From CAKKQX01 sp963734595 (lineage in GTDB: Bacteria > Pseudomonadota > Gammaproteobacteria > Burkholderiales > SG8-41): a stretch of DNA of 64,000 nt. Position 1 is the stretch's first letter; each line of letters opens with the position of its first letter. The stretch is from assembly GCA_963734595.1 (NCBI GenBank), contig CAVTHV010000029.1, positions 124,001-188,000 of the forward strand, written 5' to 3'. The notes below the pieces were generated by a model. The model was not told where the DNA came from. It made no database searches and saw only the letters and a program-made list of their open reading frames with translations. Shown piece after piece: positions 24,987 to 34,029 of the stretch. The translations under genes and the position numbers were made by a program.

Positions 24987-26578
24987 TGTTTCTTCTCCTG
25001 CTCTATGGGTTTGATCGTGGAATCGACGACGCGCGCGTCAAAATTTTCAACCAGTTCCCGCACGAACGGGTCCTGCTCGATTTCGGCAATCGCCTTCGCC
25101 TGGCGCTGCTGCTGGTCGCGGCCGGCGATTTCCGCCGGAGAATTGCCGCTGCCCTCACCGACGCTGATGACGACCCTCGGCGTGCCGCCGAAATACTGCA
25201 GCAGCGCCGCCTTCAGCTTGTCCTGATAAGTCTTGTCGAGAAGCCGCTCATGCGCCTTGGCCAGGACCAGCTCGATGCGCGTTTCGTCATGGTGCACCAG
25301 TTCACAGTGCTGTGCGAGCATGCGCGCCATGCCGGTCACTCCCAGTTTCTCGACAATCCCGGTCCATTGCGCATTACCGCTGTTTTTTTTTGATTCCTGC
25401 GATACCGGCGGCGGCGCAGTGGCCGCCGCGGCGGAACTTTCCGCCCCGACAGAACGCGTCGACGGCATCGCCCTCGGCCGCGCCGCCGCTATTGAGGCAC
25501 CCGGCGCAAAGGCCAGCATGCGCAACAGCGTCATGGTGAAGCCGGCATACTCGTCGGGTGCAAGACCGATATCCTGCCTTCCCTGCAACGCAATCTGGTA
25601 ATAAAGCTGCAGGTCGTCGGCACCGAACAGGCCCGACAACTCATGCAACGCTTCGCGGTCCGGATCGTCGGCCGCGACGGCCTCGGGCACGCTTTGCAGC
25701 AAGGCGATGCGGTGCAGCAGCGAACCCAGCTCCTGCAGCGCGCCCTCGAAAGACAGACTGCGGCTCGCCATGCGTCCGGCCGCCGCGATCAATTCCGCGC
25801 CATCCCCCGCGGCGAGCGCTCTCAATATCCCGTGCAGATAAGTCTGATCGACTGCGCCCAGCATTGCGCGCACGGCGGCCTCTTCCACCCGGCCGCCGCC
25901 ATGCGCGATGGCCTGATCGAGCAGGCTCAGGGAATCGCGCAGGCTGCCCTGCGCCGCCCTCGCCAGCAGCGCCAGCGCCGCCGGTTCGCTGGCAATGTTC
26001 TCGGCATCGAGAATTTTCTTGAGCTGTTCCCGGATCTGCGGCTGCGGAATCTGTTTCAGGTTGAACTGCAGGCAGCGCGACAGCACCGTGACCGGAATTT
26101 TCTGCGGGTCGGTCGTGGCGAGAATGAATTTGACGTGCTCTGGCGGCTCTTCCAGCGTTTTCAGCATGGCGTTGAACGCCGAGCGCGACAGCATGTGCAC
26201 TTCGTCGATGATGTAGACCTTGAAGCGGCCGCTGGTCGGCGCGTAGAGCGCGTTTTCCAGCAGTTCGCGCATATTGTCGACCTGCGTGTTGGATGCCGCA
26301 TCGAGTTCGATCAGGTCGACAAAACGGCCGGCGTCGATCTCCGTGCAGGCGCCGCACTTACCGCATGGCGCGTCGGTGACCCCGGTTTCGCAATTGAGCG
26401 CCTTGGCGATAATACGCGCGATGGTCGTCTTGCCGACCCCGCGCGTGCCCGTGAACAGGTAGGCGTGGTGCAGCCGCTGCTGCCGCAGCGCGTTGGTCAG
26501 CGCCCTGACGACATGCTCCTGCCCGACCAGCTCGGAAAAAGTCCTGGGGCGCCACTTGCGGGCAAGTACTTGTGTCAC
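24983..26578 (-). CDS. dnaX: DNA polymerase III subunits tau and gamma
   Basis: DnaX is the clamp-loader ATPase and replisome organiser. The 531-residue tau form has Walker A (FTGTRGVGKTTIARI), a four-Cys zinc module (CETGVTDAPCGKCGAC), Walker B/sensor motifs (YIIDEVHMLSRSAFNAML, FILATTDPQKIPVTVLSRC) and a proline/alanine-rich linker leading to the tau-specific C-terminus. In the linker a run of nine A residues at codons 396-399 provides a likely slip site. A -1 shift reads AAA CAG CGG TAA and would give a 401-residue gamma. It is followed by ybaB and recR. Confidence 0.96.
   Translation of the reverse strand: MTQVLARKWRPRTFSELVGQEHVVRALTNALRQQRLHHAYLFTGTRGVGKTTIARIIAKALNCETGVTDAPCGKCGACTEIDAGRFVDLIELDAASNTQVDNMRELLENALYAPTSGRFKVYIIDEVHMLSRSAFNAMLKTLEEPPEHVKFILATTDPQKIPVTVLSRCLQFNLKQIPQPQIREQLKKILDAENIASEPAALALLARAAQGSLRDSLSLLDQAIAHGGGRVEEAAVRAMLGAVDQTYLHGILRALAAGDGAELIAAAGRMASRSLSFEGALQELGSLLHRIALLQSVPEAVAADDPDREALHELSGLFGADDLQLYYQIALQGRQDIGLAPDEYAGFTMTLLRMLAFAPGASIAAARPRAMPSTRSVGAESSAAAATAPPPVSQESKKNSGNAQWTGIVEKLGVTGMARMLAQHCELVHHDETRIELVLAKAHERLLDKTYQDKLKAALLQYFGGTPRVVISVGEGSGNSPAEIAGRDQQQRQAKAIAEIEQDPFVRELVENFDARVVDSTIKPIEQEKKQ
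25374..25391 (-). promoter_or_regulatory. Probable programmed frameshift/slippage site in dnaX
   Basis: Nine consecutive A on the coding strand (25383-25391) follow an AGGAA Shine-Dalgarno-like stretch four bases upstream. Slipping back one base gives Lys-Gln-Arg and a TAA stop (25374-25376) only three codons later. E. coli uses A AAA AAG and Thermus an A9 run in the same gene to make gamma. Confidence 0.7.
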
Positions 26579-26659
26579 TTTACTGTCATGTTATGCAACT
26601 GCTCGCCGCGCGGACTGTCCGGTGCCCGGCCACGGCCGGCGACTGTGTTGCGCGTTGGC

Positions 26660-27208
26660 CTAGAAGTGATATTGCAGGCGCAGTTGGTGAAAATTGATTC
26701 CCTGGTTGGGATCCTTGATACCGGCATTCGACAGGTGCTGATAGCGGTAGCTGACATCATAGCGGCCCTTGTCTCCGAAACGCAGGCCCGCTCCCAGATG
26801 ATCGCCGAACTGGAAGCTGCTGCCGAAGTTGCGCTCGGGGCTCACCGAGGTTGCCGACAGGAAATGGAAACCGATCGCCGCCTCGAGATACGGCGAAACT
26901 CCAGACGTATTGTTCGATTGGAAGCGGAATACCGGGGTCAGGCCGATTTCGGTGATACTGCTATGCGTCTTCGCCACGCTATCGTTGTCCCAGTAGCCGA
27001 GACTCAGGTCCCAGTAACCGCCAAGATGCCAGCTGCCGGTGTCGAACCACCGTTTTTTCCAGTCCCACTGCGCACCGATGCGATAGAGCTTGACATCGGC
27101 ATTCGTGGAATCCGAATCCCCGTATTCGAACGACATGCTGTCTACAGCAGACGCCACGGTCGAAAATGCAAGCGCGGCTGCAGCCACTGCATAATGGAGT
27201 TTGGTCAC
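26660..27208 (-). CDS. pagL: PagL-like lipid A 3-O-deacylase (acyloxyacyl hydrolase family)
   Basis: The 182-residue protein has a signal peptide (MTKLHYAVAAAALAFSTVAS, cleavage near residue 21) and an eight-strand barrel pattern ending in aromatic residues (LRLQYHF), as expected for an outer-membrane protein. The PagL His-x-Ser pair is in YRYQHLSNAGIKDPN (His158, Ser160). Where the known enzyme has its catalytic Glu, 12 residues after the Ser, this protein has Asn172. It would trim lipid A in the outer leaflet if active. It stands alone between dnaX and the SRP RNA. Confidence 0.75.
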   Translation of the reverse strand: MTKLHYAVAAAALAFSTVASAVDSMSFEYGDSDSTNADVKLYRIGAQWDWKKRWFDTGSWHLGGYWDLSLGYWDNDSVAKTHSSITEIGLTPVFRFQSNNTSGVSPYLEAAIGFHFLSATSVSPERNFGSSFQFGDHLGAGLRFGDKGRYDVSYRYQHLSNAGIKDPNQGINFHQLRLQYHF

Positions 27209-27266
27209 TATGCCCTATCCACTGGTCAATAATTTGCGGTATCGCAATGATATCGCAAAAGAAAAT

Positions 27267-27368
27267 GGGTGGCGAGCCTAACCCCCGGCACTTGCAGAGA
27301 ATAGCTTTGGCTGCTTCCTTCCGGACCTGACCAGGTTCACTACCATGCAATGCGGGGAGGCCCGCCAT
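27267..27368 (-). ncRNA. ffs: 4.5S signal recognition particle RNA
   Basis: The minus strand reads CCTGGTCAGGTCCGGAAGGA then AGCAGCC, the universally conserved SRP RNA tip with its GGAA tetraloop. The flanking arms pair (GGCGGGCCT with AGGCTCGCC), giving a hairpin of about 102 bases. A T-rich stretch (ATTTTCTTTT) after the 3' end can act as terminator. This RNA binds Ffh to target membrane proteins. Ends are estimated from pairing. Confidence 0.93.
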
Positions 27369-27567
27369 AAGCACGCCGTAAGTATGCATGCGATTGGCCG
27401 CCGGCGCCACAAAATCCGCTACCGGCGTCTTTACAAGCCTGGCGTTTAATGCTTTGATAAGCCAAAAGAACCTCAAAATAAAAAAACAGCATTGTCCGGT
27501 GTGGAACGATGCCCCCCGGCCCTAAGTCCCCAGATTTCCGTTTTGAGCACAGTAACTGGAGGAATGC

Positions 27568-29541
27568 ATGTCGACCAAAATGATCGAATCGGTTTTGCAG
27601 GAAACCCGCGTCTTCCCGCCCAGCGAAGCTTTTGTCAAACAGGCCAATATTTCGGGCATGGACGCCTACCGCGCGTTGTGCGCCGAGGCGGAACGCGATT
27701 TCGAGGGTTTCTGGGCAAGGCTGGCTCGCGAGCATGTGCTGTGGCACAAGCCGTTCTCCAGGGTAATCGACGAAAGCAATGCGCCGTTCTTCAAGTGGTT
27801 CCACGACGGCGAGCTGAATGCATCCTATAACTGCCTCGACCGTCACCTGAAGACCCAGCCCGACAAGGTCGCCATCATTTTCGAGGCCGACGACGGCAAG
27901 GTCACAAAAATCACCTACAAGGAACTCTATCGCCGCGTCTGCATGATGGCGAACGGCCTCAAGTCGCTCGATATCAAAAAAGGCGACCGTGTCATCATCT
28001 ACATGCCGATGTCGATCGAGGTGGTGGTGGCGATGCAGGCCTGCGCGCGCATCGGCGCGATCCACTCGGTGGTGTTTGGCGGGTTCTCGGCCAAGAGCCT
28101 GCAGGAGCGGATCATCGACGCCGGCGCGGTCGCGGTGCTCACCGCCGACGAACAGTTCCGCGGAGGGCGCGGCATCCCGCTCAAAGCCGCTGTCGATGAA
28201 GCGATAGCGATGGGCGGCTGCGATTCGGTCAAATCGGTCGTCGTCTACAAGCGCAGCGGCCTCGATATCCTGTGGCATCCGACCCGGGACATCTGGCTGC
28301 ACGATCTGCTCAACGGCCAGTCCGACAGCTGCGAACCCACCTGGGTCAATGCCGAACACCCGCTGTTCATCCTCTACACCTCCGGTTCCACCGGCCAGCC
28401 CAAGGGCATTCAGCACTCGACCGGCGGCTACCTGCTGTGGTGCATTCTGACCATGAAATGGGTGTTCGATCACAAGCCGGACGACGTCTTCTGGTGCACC
28501 GCCGATGTCGGCTGGGTGACGGGGCATTCCTACGTGTGCTATGGCCCGCTCGCAGCAGGCGCCACCGAGATCATATTCGAAGGCGTGCCGACTTACCCGG
28601 ACGCGGGCCGCTTCTGGAAAATGTGCCAGGATCACAAGACCAGTGTGTTCTATACCGCGCCCACCGCGATCAGGTCGCTGATCAAGGCCGGCGCCGACCT
28701 GCCGAAAAAATACGACCTGTCGAATCTGCGCATTCTCGGCACCGTCGGCGAGCCGATCAATCCCGAAGCGTGGATGTGGTATCACACCGTGGTCGGCAAC
28801 GAACGCTGCCCTATTGTCGACACCTGGTGGCAGACCGAAACCGGCGGCCACATGATCACGCCGCTGCCGGGCGCAATCCCGACCAAGCCGGGTTCGGCAA
28901 CGCTGCCGCTGCCGGGCGTGTTTGCAGACATCGTGGATGAGACCGGACAATCGGTCGGCAGGGGAAAAGGCGGGATCCTGGTCATCAAACGGCCGTGGCC
29001 GGCGATGCTGCGCACCATCTGGGGCGATCCCGATCGCTTCAGGAAAACTTATTATCCGGAGGACTTCAAGGGCAAGTACTACCTCGCCGGGGATGGCGCA
29101 AGCATGGACGAGGACGGTTATTTCCGCATCGTCGGCCGCATCGACGACGTGCTCAACGTGGCGGGACATCGCCTCGGCACCATGGAGGTCGAATCGGCGC
29201 TGGTGGCAAATCCCCTGGTGGCGGAGGCGGCGGTGGTCGGCAAACCCCATGACGTCAAGGGCGAAGCGATCGTCGCTTTCGTGGTGCTGAAAGGAGCGCG
29301 GCCGAACGGGGCGCAGGCCAAGGAAATCGTGGCCAAGCTGCGTGACTGGGTTGCGGAACAGATCGGTCCGATCGCCAAGCCGGACGACATCCGCTTCGGC
29401 GACAATCTGCCCAAGACCCGATCGGGGAAAATCATGCGGCGGCTGCTGCGCTCCATCGCCAGAGGCGAAGAAATCACACAGGACGTTTCCACGCTCGAGA
29501 ATCCCGCAATTCTGGAGCAACTCAAACAAGCCGTGAGCTGA
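27568..29541 (+). CDS. acsA: Acetyl-CoA synthetase (AMP-forming)
   Basis: This 657-residue enzyme activates acetate to acetyl-CoA via acetyl-AMP. The AMP-binding P-loop ILYTSGSTGQPKGIQH, the TWWQTETGGHMITP motif, the hinge region (IDDVLNVAGHRLGTMEVE) and the acetylatable Lys in PKTRSGKIMRRLL are all intact. The ATG has GGAGGA upstream. The following genes encode a CrbS-like sensor and a symporter, the usual context of acetate assimilation. PrpE-like and longer acyl-CoA ligases are less likely given the typical Acs tail. Confidence 0.94.
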   Translation: MSTKMIESVLQETRVFPPSEAFVKQANISGMDAYRALCAEAERDFEGFWARLAREHVLWHKPFSRVIDESNAPFFKWFHDGELNASYNCLDRHLKTQPDKVAIIFEADDGKVTKITYKELYRRVCMMANGLKSLDIKKGDRVIIYMPMSIEVVVAMQACARIGAIHSVVFGGFSAKSLQERIIDAGAVAVLTADEQFRGGRGIPLKAAVDEAIAMGGCDSVKSVVVYKRSGLDILWHPTRDIWLHDLLNGQSDSCEPTWVNAEHPLFILYTSGSTGQPKGIQHSTGGYLLWCILTMKWVFDHKPDDVFWCTADVGWVTGHSYVCYGPLAAGATEIIFEGVPTYPDAGRFWKMCQDHKTSVFYTAPTAIRSLIKAGADLPKKYDLSNLRILGTVGEPINPEAWMWYHTVVGNERCPIVDTWWQTETGGHMITPLPGAIPTKPGSATLPLPGVFADIVDETGQSVGRGKGGILVIKRPWPAMLRTIWGDPDRFRKTYYPEDFKGKYYLAGDGASMDEDGYFRIVGRIDDVLNVAGHRLGTMEVESALVANPLVAEAAVVGKPHDVKGEAIVAFVVLKGARPNGAQAKEIVAKLRDWVAEQIGPIAKPDDIRFGDNLPKTRSGKIMRRLLRSIARGEEITQDVSTLENPAILEQLKQAVS

Positions 29542-29631
29542 AATGCGTGAGGCGTAAGGCGATCAACCCTCGCGCTATCCGATCTGGCGGGCGTCCCGCC
29601 TGACGCCTCACCCCAAACGCGCGGAGGGTGC

Positions 29632-29832
29632 ATGATCAGATCAAGCATCAAAGGACAGCGCCTGGTGGCGCTGTTTTTGCTGGGCTGCCTGTTGTTCAAC
29701 TACCCGCTGCTCTCGCTGTTCACCGGCCGCGAGGAGTTTTTCGGCATCCCGCAGATCTATGCTTACGTATTCATGGCGTGGGCGCTGATCATCGGCCTGA
29801 TGGCGCTGGTGGTTGAAAAGCGCGGCGACTGA
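29632..29832 (+). CDS. Small two-helix membrane protein upstream of the CrbS-like kinase
   Basis: The 66-residue protein has two predicted membrane segments (LVALFLLGCLLFNYPLLSLF and the stretch from IYAYVFMAW to LMALVV) joined by a short loop, and ends in charged VEKRGD. The ATG follows GGAGGGTGC. I do not recognise a named family. Its position, 45 bases before a symporter/kinase hybrid and after acsA, suggests a partner of that protein. Confidence 0.7.
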   Translation: MIRSSIKGQRLVALFLLGCLLFNYPLLSLFTGREEFFGIPQIYAYVFMAWALIIGLMALVVEKRGD

Positions 29833-29877
29833 CGCCCGGGACGGGGCTTCATTGGCATATAGCACACGGCGCGAATC

Positions 29878-32661
29878 GTGCTGACCGGCCCCACCATCGT
29901 CCTGGCTTCGTTCGCCTACGTGGGGCTGCTGTTCGCGATCGCCTACTACGGCGACCAGCGCGCCGACGCCGGCCGCAGCATCATCGCCAATCCCTACATC
30001 TATGCGCTGTCGCTCGCGGTCTACTGCACATCGTGGACGTTCTACGGCAGCGTCGGGCGCGCCGCCACCAGCGGCATCGGTTTTCTGCCGATCTATCTCG
30101 GCCCGACGCTGATGGCCGCGCTGTGGTGGTACGTGATGCTGAAGATCATCCGCATCAGCAAGGCCAACCATATCACCTCGATCGCCGATTTCATCGCTTC
30201 GCGCTACGGCAAGAGCCACCTGCTGGGCGGGCTCGTCACGATCATCGCAGTCCTCGGCGTGGTGCCTTATATCGCGCTGCAGTTGAAGGCGATCTCGGCC
30301 AGTTTTTCGATCATTCTAAAGTATCCGCATGTGGTCATGCCGGATCAGAGCGGCGCACCGCTGTTTCTCGGCGACAACACGTTCTACATCGCGATGCTGC
30401 TCGCGGCCTTCACCATTCTCTTCGGCACGCGCCACCTCGACGCGACCGAACGGCATGAAGGGCTGGTCGCCGCCATCGCGTTCGAATCGCTGGTCAAGCT
30501 GCTGGCATTTGTCGCCGTCGGCCTGTTCGTGACCTTCGGCATCTACGGCGGCTTCGACGACATCTTTCGCCGCGCGGCCGCCGTGCCGCAACTCTATGCC
30601 CTGACCAAGCTCGGCGGCGAAGGCGGCAATTACACGAGCTGGGCCTCGCTCACCTTTCTGTCGATGCTCGCCATCATGTTCCTGCCGCGCCAGTTCCAGG
30701 TCGCGGTGGTGGAAAACGTCGACGAGCGCCATCTGAACAAGGCGATCTGGCTGTTTCCGCTCTATCTGTTTGCAATCAATATCTTCGTGCTGCCGATCGC
30801 GCTCGGCGGGCTGATGAGCTTTCCCGGCGGCGGCGTCGACGCCGACACCTTCGTGCTGACCCTGCCTATGGCGCAGCAGCAACCGCTGCTCGCGCTTCTG
30901 GCTTTCATCGGCGGCCTTTCGGCATCCACCGGCATGGTGATCGTCGAGACCATTGCGTTGTCCACGATGGTATGCAACGACCTGATCATGCCGGTGCTGC
31001 TGCGCATGAAATGGCTGCGGCTTACCGAACGGGTCGATCTCTCGGGACTGCTGCTCGGCATCCGCCGCGGCGCCATCATCGTCATCCTGGTACTCGGCTA
31101 TATCTACTTTTACCTCGCGGGCGAAGCCTACGCACTGGTTTCGATCGGCCTCATTTCGTTCTCCGCCGTGGCCCAGTTCGGCCCGGCGATCATCGGCGGC
31201 ATTTTCTGGAAGGGCGGCACGCGAACCGGCGCGATCTGCGGATTGACGGCAGGCTTTCTGGTGTGGCTTTACACGCTGCTGCTGCCGTCTTTCGCCAAGT
31301 CGGGCTGGCTTCCGATCAGCTACCTGTCGCAGGGCATCTTCGGCATCGACCTGCTCAGGCCGCAGCAGTTGTTCGGCCTCCAGGGAATGGACAACATCAC
31401 GCATTGCCTGTTCTGGAGCATGCTCGCCAACATCGGCAGCTACGTCGGCATTTCCCTGCTGCAGCGACCGAGTGCCGCCGAACACAGCCAGGCGACCCTG
31501 TTCGTCGACGTGCTCAGGCAGCCTTCCCCCGCTGCCGGCTCCCGGTTCTGGCGCGGCAGCGCCTCGGTCGACGACCTGCTGGCGCTGCTCGGACGCTTCC
31601 TGGGACCCGAGAGCGCGCGTGAAGCATTGACCGCCTACGCCCGCAGCCGCGGCGAAGCATCGATCGCCGCGCTCGCCGCCGACGCCGATCTCGTGCACCA
31701 TGCCGAATCCCTGCTTGCCGGGACCATAGGCGGCGCCTCCGCGCGCGCCATGATCGCCTCCGTTGTCGACGAGGAGCCTCTCGGCATCGACGAAGTGATG
31801 AACATCATCGACGAAGCCTCGCAGGTGCTCGCCTACAGCCGCCAGCTCGAGCAGAAATCGCAGGAACTCGAAACGGCCACCGACGAACTCCGCGACGCCA
31901 ACCAAAGGCTGCAGGAACTCGACCGGCTGAAGGACGACTTCATTTCCACCGTCACCCATGAACTGCGCACGCCGCTTACCTCGATCCGCGCCTTTTCTGA
32001 AATCCTGAATGACAACCCGCAGCTCGCAGCGGATCAGCGCGCGAAATTCCTCGGGATTGTCATCAAGGAGTCCGAGCGCCTGACCCGCCTCATCAACCAG
32101 GTGCTCGATCTTGCCAAGATCGAATCGGGCAATGCCGAGTGGCAAACCGGAGAAATCGACGTGCGCGAGGTGCTCGAGGACGCGGTCGCGGCCGTCAGCC
32201 AGCTCTTCAAGGAAAGCGGCGTCACCCTCGAAGTCAGGGTTTCCGGAGAGACGCCGCCGATCGTCGCCGACCGCGACCGGCTGATGCAGGTGATGCTCAA
32301 TCTGCTCTCCAATGCCGCGAAATTCTGCGACCGCCCCGGCGGCCGGGTCAGTATCGCGCTGGCGCGGGAGCACGACGCGCTGCGTATCGACGTTGCCGAC
32401 AACGGCATCGGGATCAGCCCATCCGACCAGGAAATGATTTTCGAGAAGTTCCGGCAGGCTGGCGACACGCTCACGCAAAAGCCCAAGGGCAGCGGTCTTG
32501 GACTCGCGATCTCCCGGGAGATCATCAACCACTTTGGCGGCAGGCTGTGGGTAACGAGCGAACCTGGAATCGGCTCGACCTTCTCCTTTACCCTGCCGCT
32601 CAGGCCGGATTCAGCGTTCGGCGTTCAGGATTTCCGGTTGAATCGGGAATTCGGCACCTGA
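29878..32661 (+). CDS. CrbS/CbrA-like sodium:solute symporter-histidine kinase hybrid
   Basis: The 927-residue protein combines an SLC5-type symporter domain of about 13 helices (residues about 1-520, with LSLAVYCTSWTFYGSVGRAA and GFLPIYLGPTL), a STAC-type linker (VDDLLALLGRFLGPESAREA), a coiled coil and a histidine kinase. The H-box is DFISTVTHELRTPLTSIRAF, and the N, G1 and G2 boxes (LLSNAAKF, DNGIGI, GSGLGLAI) are intact. There is no PAS and no C-terminal receiver. Family members sense substrates such as acetate and control acs. The GTG start has no strong ribosome-binding site. A separate receiver gene follows after 28 bases. Confidence 0.88.
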   Translation: MLTGPTIVLASFAYVGLLFAIAYYGDQRADAGRSIIANPYIYALSLAVYCTSWTFYGSVGRAATSGIGFLPIYLGPTLMAALWWYVMLKIIRISKANHITSIADFIASRYGKSHLLGGLVTIIAVLGVVPYIALQLKAISASFSIILKYPHVVMPDQSGAPLFLGDNTFYIAMLLAAFTILFGTRHLDATERHEGLVAAIAFESLVKLLAFVAVGLFVTFGIYGGFDDIFRRAAAVPQLYALTKLGGEGGNYTSWASLTFLSMLAIMFLPRQFQVAVVENVDERHLNKAIWLFPLYLFAINIFVLPIALGGLMSFPGGGVDADTFVLTLPMAQQQPLLALLAFIGGLSASTGMVIVETIALSTMVCNDLIMPVLLRMKWLRLTERVDLSGLLLGIRRGAIIVILVLGYIYFYLAGEAYALVSIGLISFSAVAQFGPAIIGGIFWKGGTRTGAICGLTAGFLVWLYTLLLPSFAKSGWLPISYLSQGIFGIDLLRPQQLFGLQGMDNITHCLFWSMLANIGSYVGISLLQRPSAAEHSQATLFVDVLRQPSPAAGSRFWRGSASVDDLLALLGRFLGPESAREALTAYARSRGEASIAALAADADLVHHAESLLAGTIGGASARAMIASVVDEEPLGIDEVMNIIDEASQVLAYSRQLEQKSQELETATDELRDANQRLQELDRLKDDFISTVTHELRTPLTSIRAFSEILNDNPQLAADQRAKFLGIVIKESERLTRLINQVLDLAKIESGNAEWQTGEIDVREVLEDAVAAVSQLFKESGVTLEVRVSGETPPIVADRDRLMQVMLNLLSNAAKFCDRPGGRVSIALAREHDALRIDVADNGIGISPSDQEMIFEKFRQAGDTLTQKPKGSGLGLAISREIINHFGGRLWVTSEPGIGSTFSFTLPLRPDSAFGVQDFRLNREFGT

Positions 32662-32689
32662 GCTCCGGGCACAGAACGCGCTTTAAAAC

Positions 32690-33079
32690 ATGCCCAACAA
32701 AATTCTGATTGCGGAAGACGAGCCCAGCATCGTGCTGTCGCTGGAATTCCTGCTGCGGGGTGCCGGCTATGACGTGACGGTCGCGCGCGACGGGAAACAG
32801 GCATGGCATTCGGCCTGCCTGACCAGGCCCGATCTGATCGTGCTCGACATCATGCTGCCGCTGCTCGACGGCTTCGAGATATGCCGTCGCGTCCGTGAAA
32901 CCGCAACGCTCGGGCACACCAAAATCCTGATCCTCACCGCGCGCGGACGCGGCAGCGAAATCGAAAAAGGCCTGGGGCTGGGCGCCAGCGCCTATATGAC
33001 CAAACCATTTTCCACGCGCGAACTGGTCAGGAAAATCGGAGAACTGCTGGCGGAGCCGCAGCCCGGAACCGGTCAATGA
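32690..33079 (+). CDS. Stand-alone CheY-like response regulator
   Basis: This 129-residue protein is a single receiver domain: acidic pair in LIAEDEPSI, phospho-acceptor Asp in LIVLDIMLPLLDGFEICRR, Thr in ILTARG, and the switch Lys in YMTKPFSTREL. It has no output domain. It follows the CrbS-like kinase, so it is probably its partner, perhaps a separated version of the receiver domain fused to CrbS elsewhere. Its end overlaps the convergent OmpR-type gene by seven bases. Confidence 0.9.
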   Translation: MPNKILIAEDEPSIVLSLEFLLRGAGYDVTVARDGKQAWHSACLTRPDLIVLDIMLPLLDGFEICRRVRETATLGHTKILILTARGRGSEIEKGLGLGASAYMTKPFSTRELVRKIGELLAEPQPGTGQ

Positions 33080-33744
33080 CTGATGTAATCGAGCAGATAC
33101 CCGCGGCCATACAGGGTGCGCACCGTCACACCTGCTCCCGCGATTTTCCTGCGCAACCTGTGCACATAGACTTCGATCGCGTTATGGCTGACTTCCTTGT
33201 CGTAGCTGTAGAGCTGTTCCACCAGTTGTTCCTTGCTCACCACCCGGCCGAAGCGGTGCAGCAGGATTTCAAGCACGCCGATTTCATGCAGCGACATCTG
33301 CAGGGTCTTGCCGTTGATGGCGGCGGTGCGGCCAATGGTGTCGAAATCCAGCCCGCCGTAGCTGGTAACCGGTGATCCGGCGCCCTGCCCGCGGCGCAGC
33401 AACGCCCGCACCCGCGCCTGCAACTCGTTCAGGCTGAACGGCTTGGCCAGATAATCGTCGGCGCCGAGATCGAGCCCCATGACTTTCTCTTCGGGTTTCT
33501 CGCGCCCCGACAGGATCAGCACCGGCATCGAAGCGTTGCGCCGCCTGAGACGGCGCAGGACCTCGAAGCCGTCGAGCTTGGGAAGACCGAGGTCGAGGAT
33601 CAGTAACCCGAAAATATCCTCTTTCAGCGCCTCGTCGGCCGCGGTGCCGTTGGCGACCCAGTCGACGGCATAGCCGGCCTGGGTCAGCGAGAACTGCAGC
33701 GCCTCGGCGAGCGCCGTATCGTCTTCGGTAATCAGTATTCGCAA
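33073..33744 (-). CDS. OmpR/PhoB-family response regulator (QseB/TctD type)
   Basis: A 223-residue regulator with an N-terminal receiver (LITEDDTAL, Asp in GLLILDLGLPKLDGFEVLRR, Lys in YLAKPFSLNEL) and a C-terminal winged helix (LEILLHRFGRVVSKEQLVEQ, EVYVHRLRRKI, VRTLYGRGYLL). The sequence resembles TctD/QseB regulators, which usually pair with a kinase in the same operon. None is adjacent: upstream lies a 285-base gap and then the divergent symporter genes. It may answer to the CrbS-like kinase. Confidence 0.9.
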   Translation of the reverse strand: MRILITEDDTALAEALQFSLTQAGYAVDWVANGTAADEALKEDIFGLLILDLGLPKLDGFEVLRRLRRRNASMPVLILSGREKPEEKVMGLDLGADDYLAKPFSLNELQARVRALLRRGQGAGSPVTSYGGLDFDTIGRTAAINGKTLQMSLHEIGVLEILLHRFGRVVSKEQLVEQLYSYDKEVSHNAIEVYVHRLRRKIAGAGVTVRTLYGRGYLLDYISH

Positions 33745-34029
33745 GCCTCACTCCTTGCCGCCGGTCACCGGGCTGCGGCGCTGCATGTCCCGCGTCACAC
33801 ACCAGGCGAGCACCGAACGCAGTCCGTTGTTTTAATTATATTTTTTTAGTATTGCCAGGCATCCGCGCACTATCTGAATCCCGTTCGCCCAACATCACAT
33901 TATTATCCCGCCGGTTCAGGATTTTGTAAGCATTTTTCTTTAGCATTAAACCAGAAAAAAACCATAAGCAAATCAGTTTGTTTGCCGCGGCCGGCAAGTC
34001 AGGCCGCTTTCCAACCAAAGGAGGGTTTC
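33745..34029. promoter_or_regulatory. AT-rich divergent promoter region
   Basis: This stretch separates the OmpR-type regulator (minus) from the symporter genes (plus). It is markedly richer in A+T than its surroundings, especially at 33830-33975 (for example TTTAATTATATTTTTTTAG), as expected for a regulated promoter. I cannot fix -10/-35 elements with confidence. No gene is visible in it. Confidence 0.4.

Noticed and set aside
27340..29529. 729-codon minus-strand open frame opposite acsA
   Set aside because: Shadow of acsA caused by high-GC codon use; no domain or ribosome-binding site, and it runs into the SRP RNA region.
30316..32532. 738-codon minus-strand open frame opposite the CrbS-like kinase
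   Set aside because: Composition (rich in His, Gln, Arg, Asp) is typical of an antisense shadow; the plus-strand protein has all domains.
33745..34029. Search for a sigma-54 promoter before the symporter genes
   Set aside because: No TGGCAC-N5-TTGC-type match was found.
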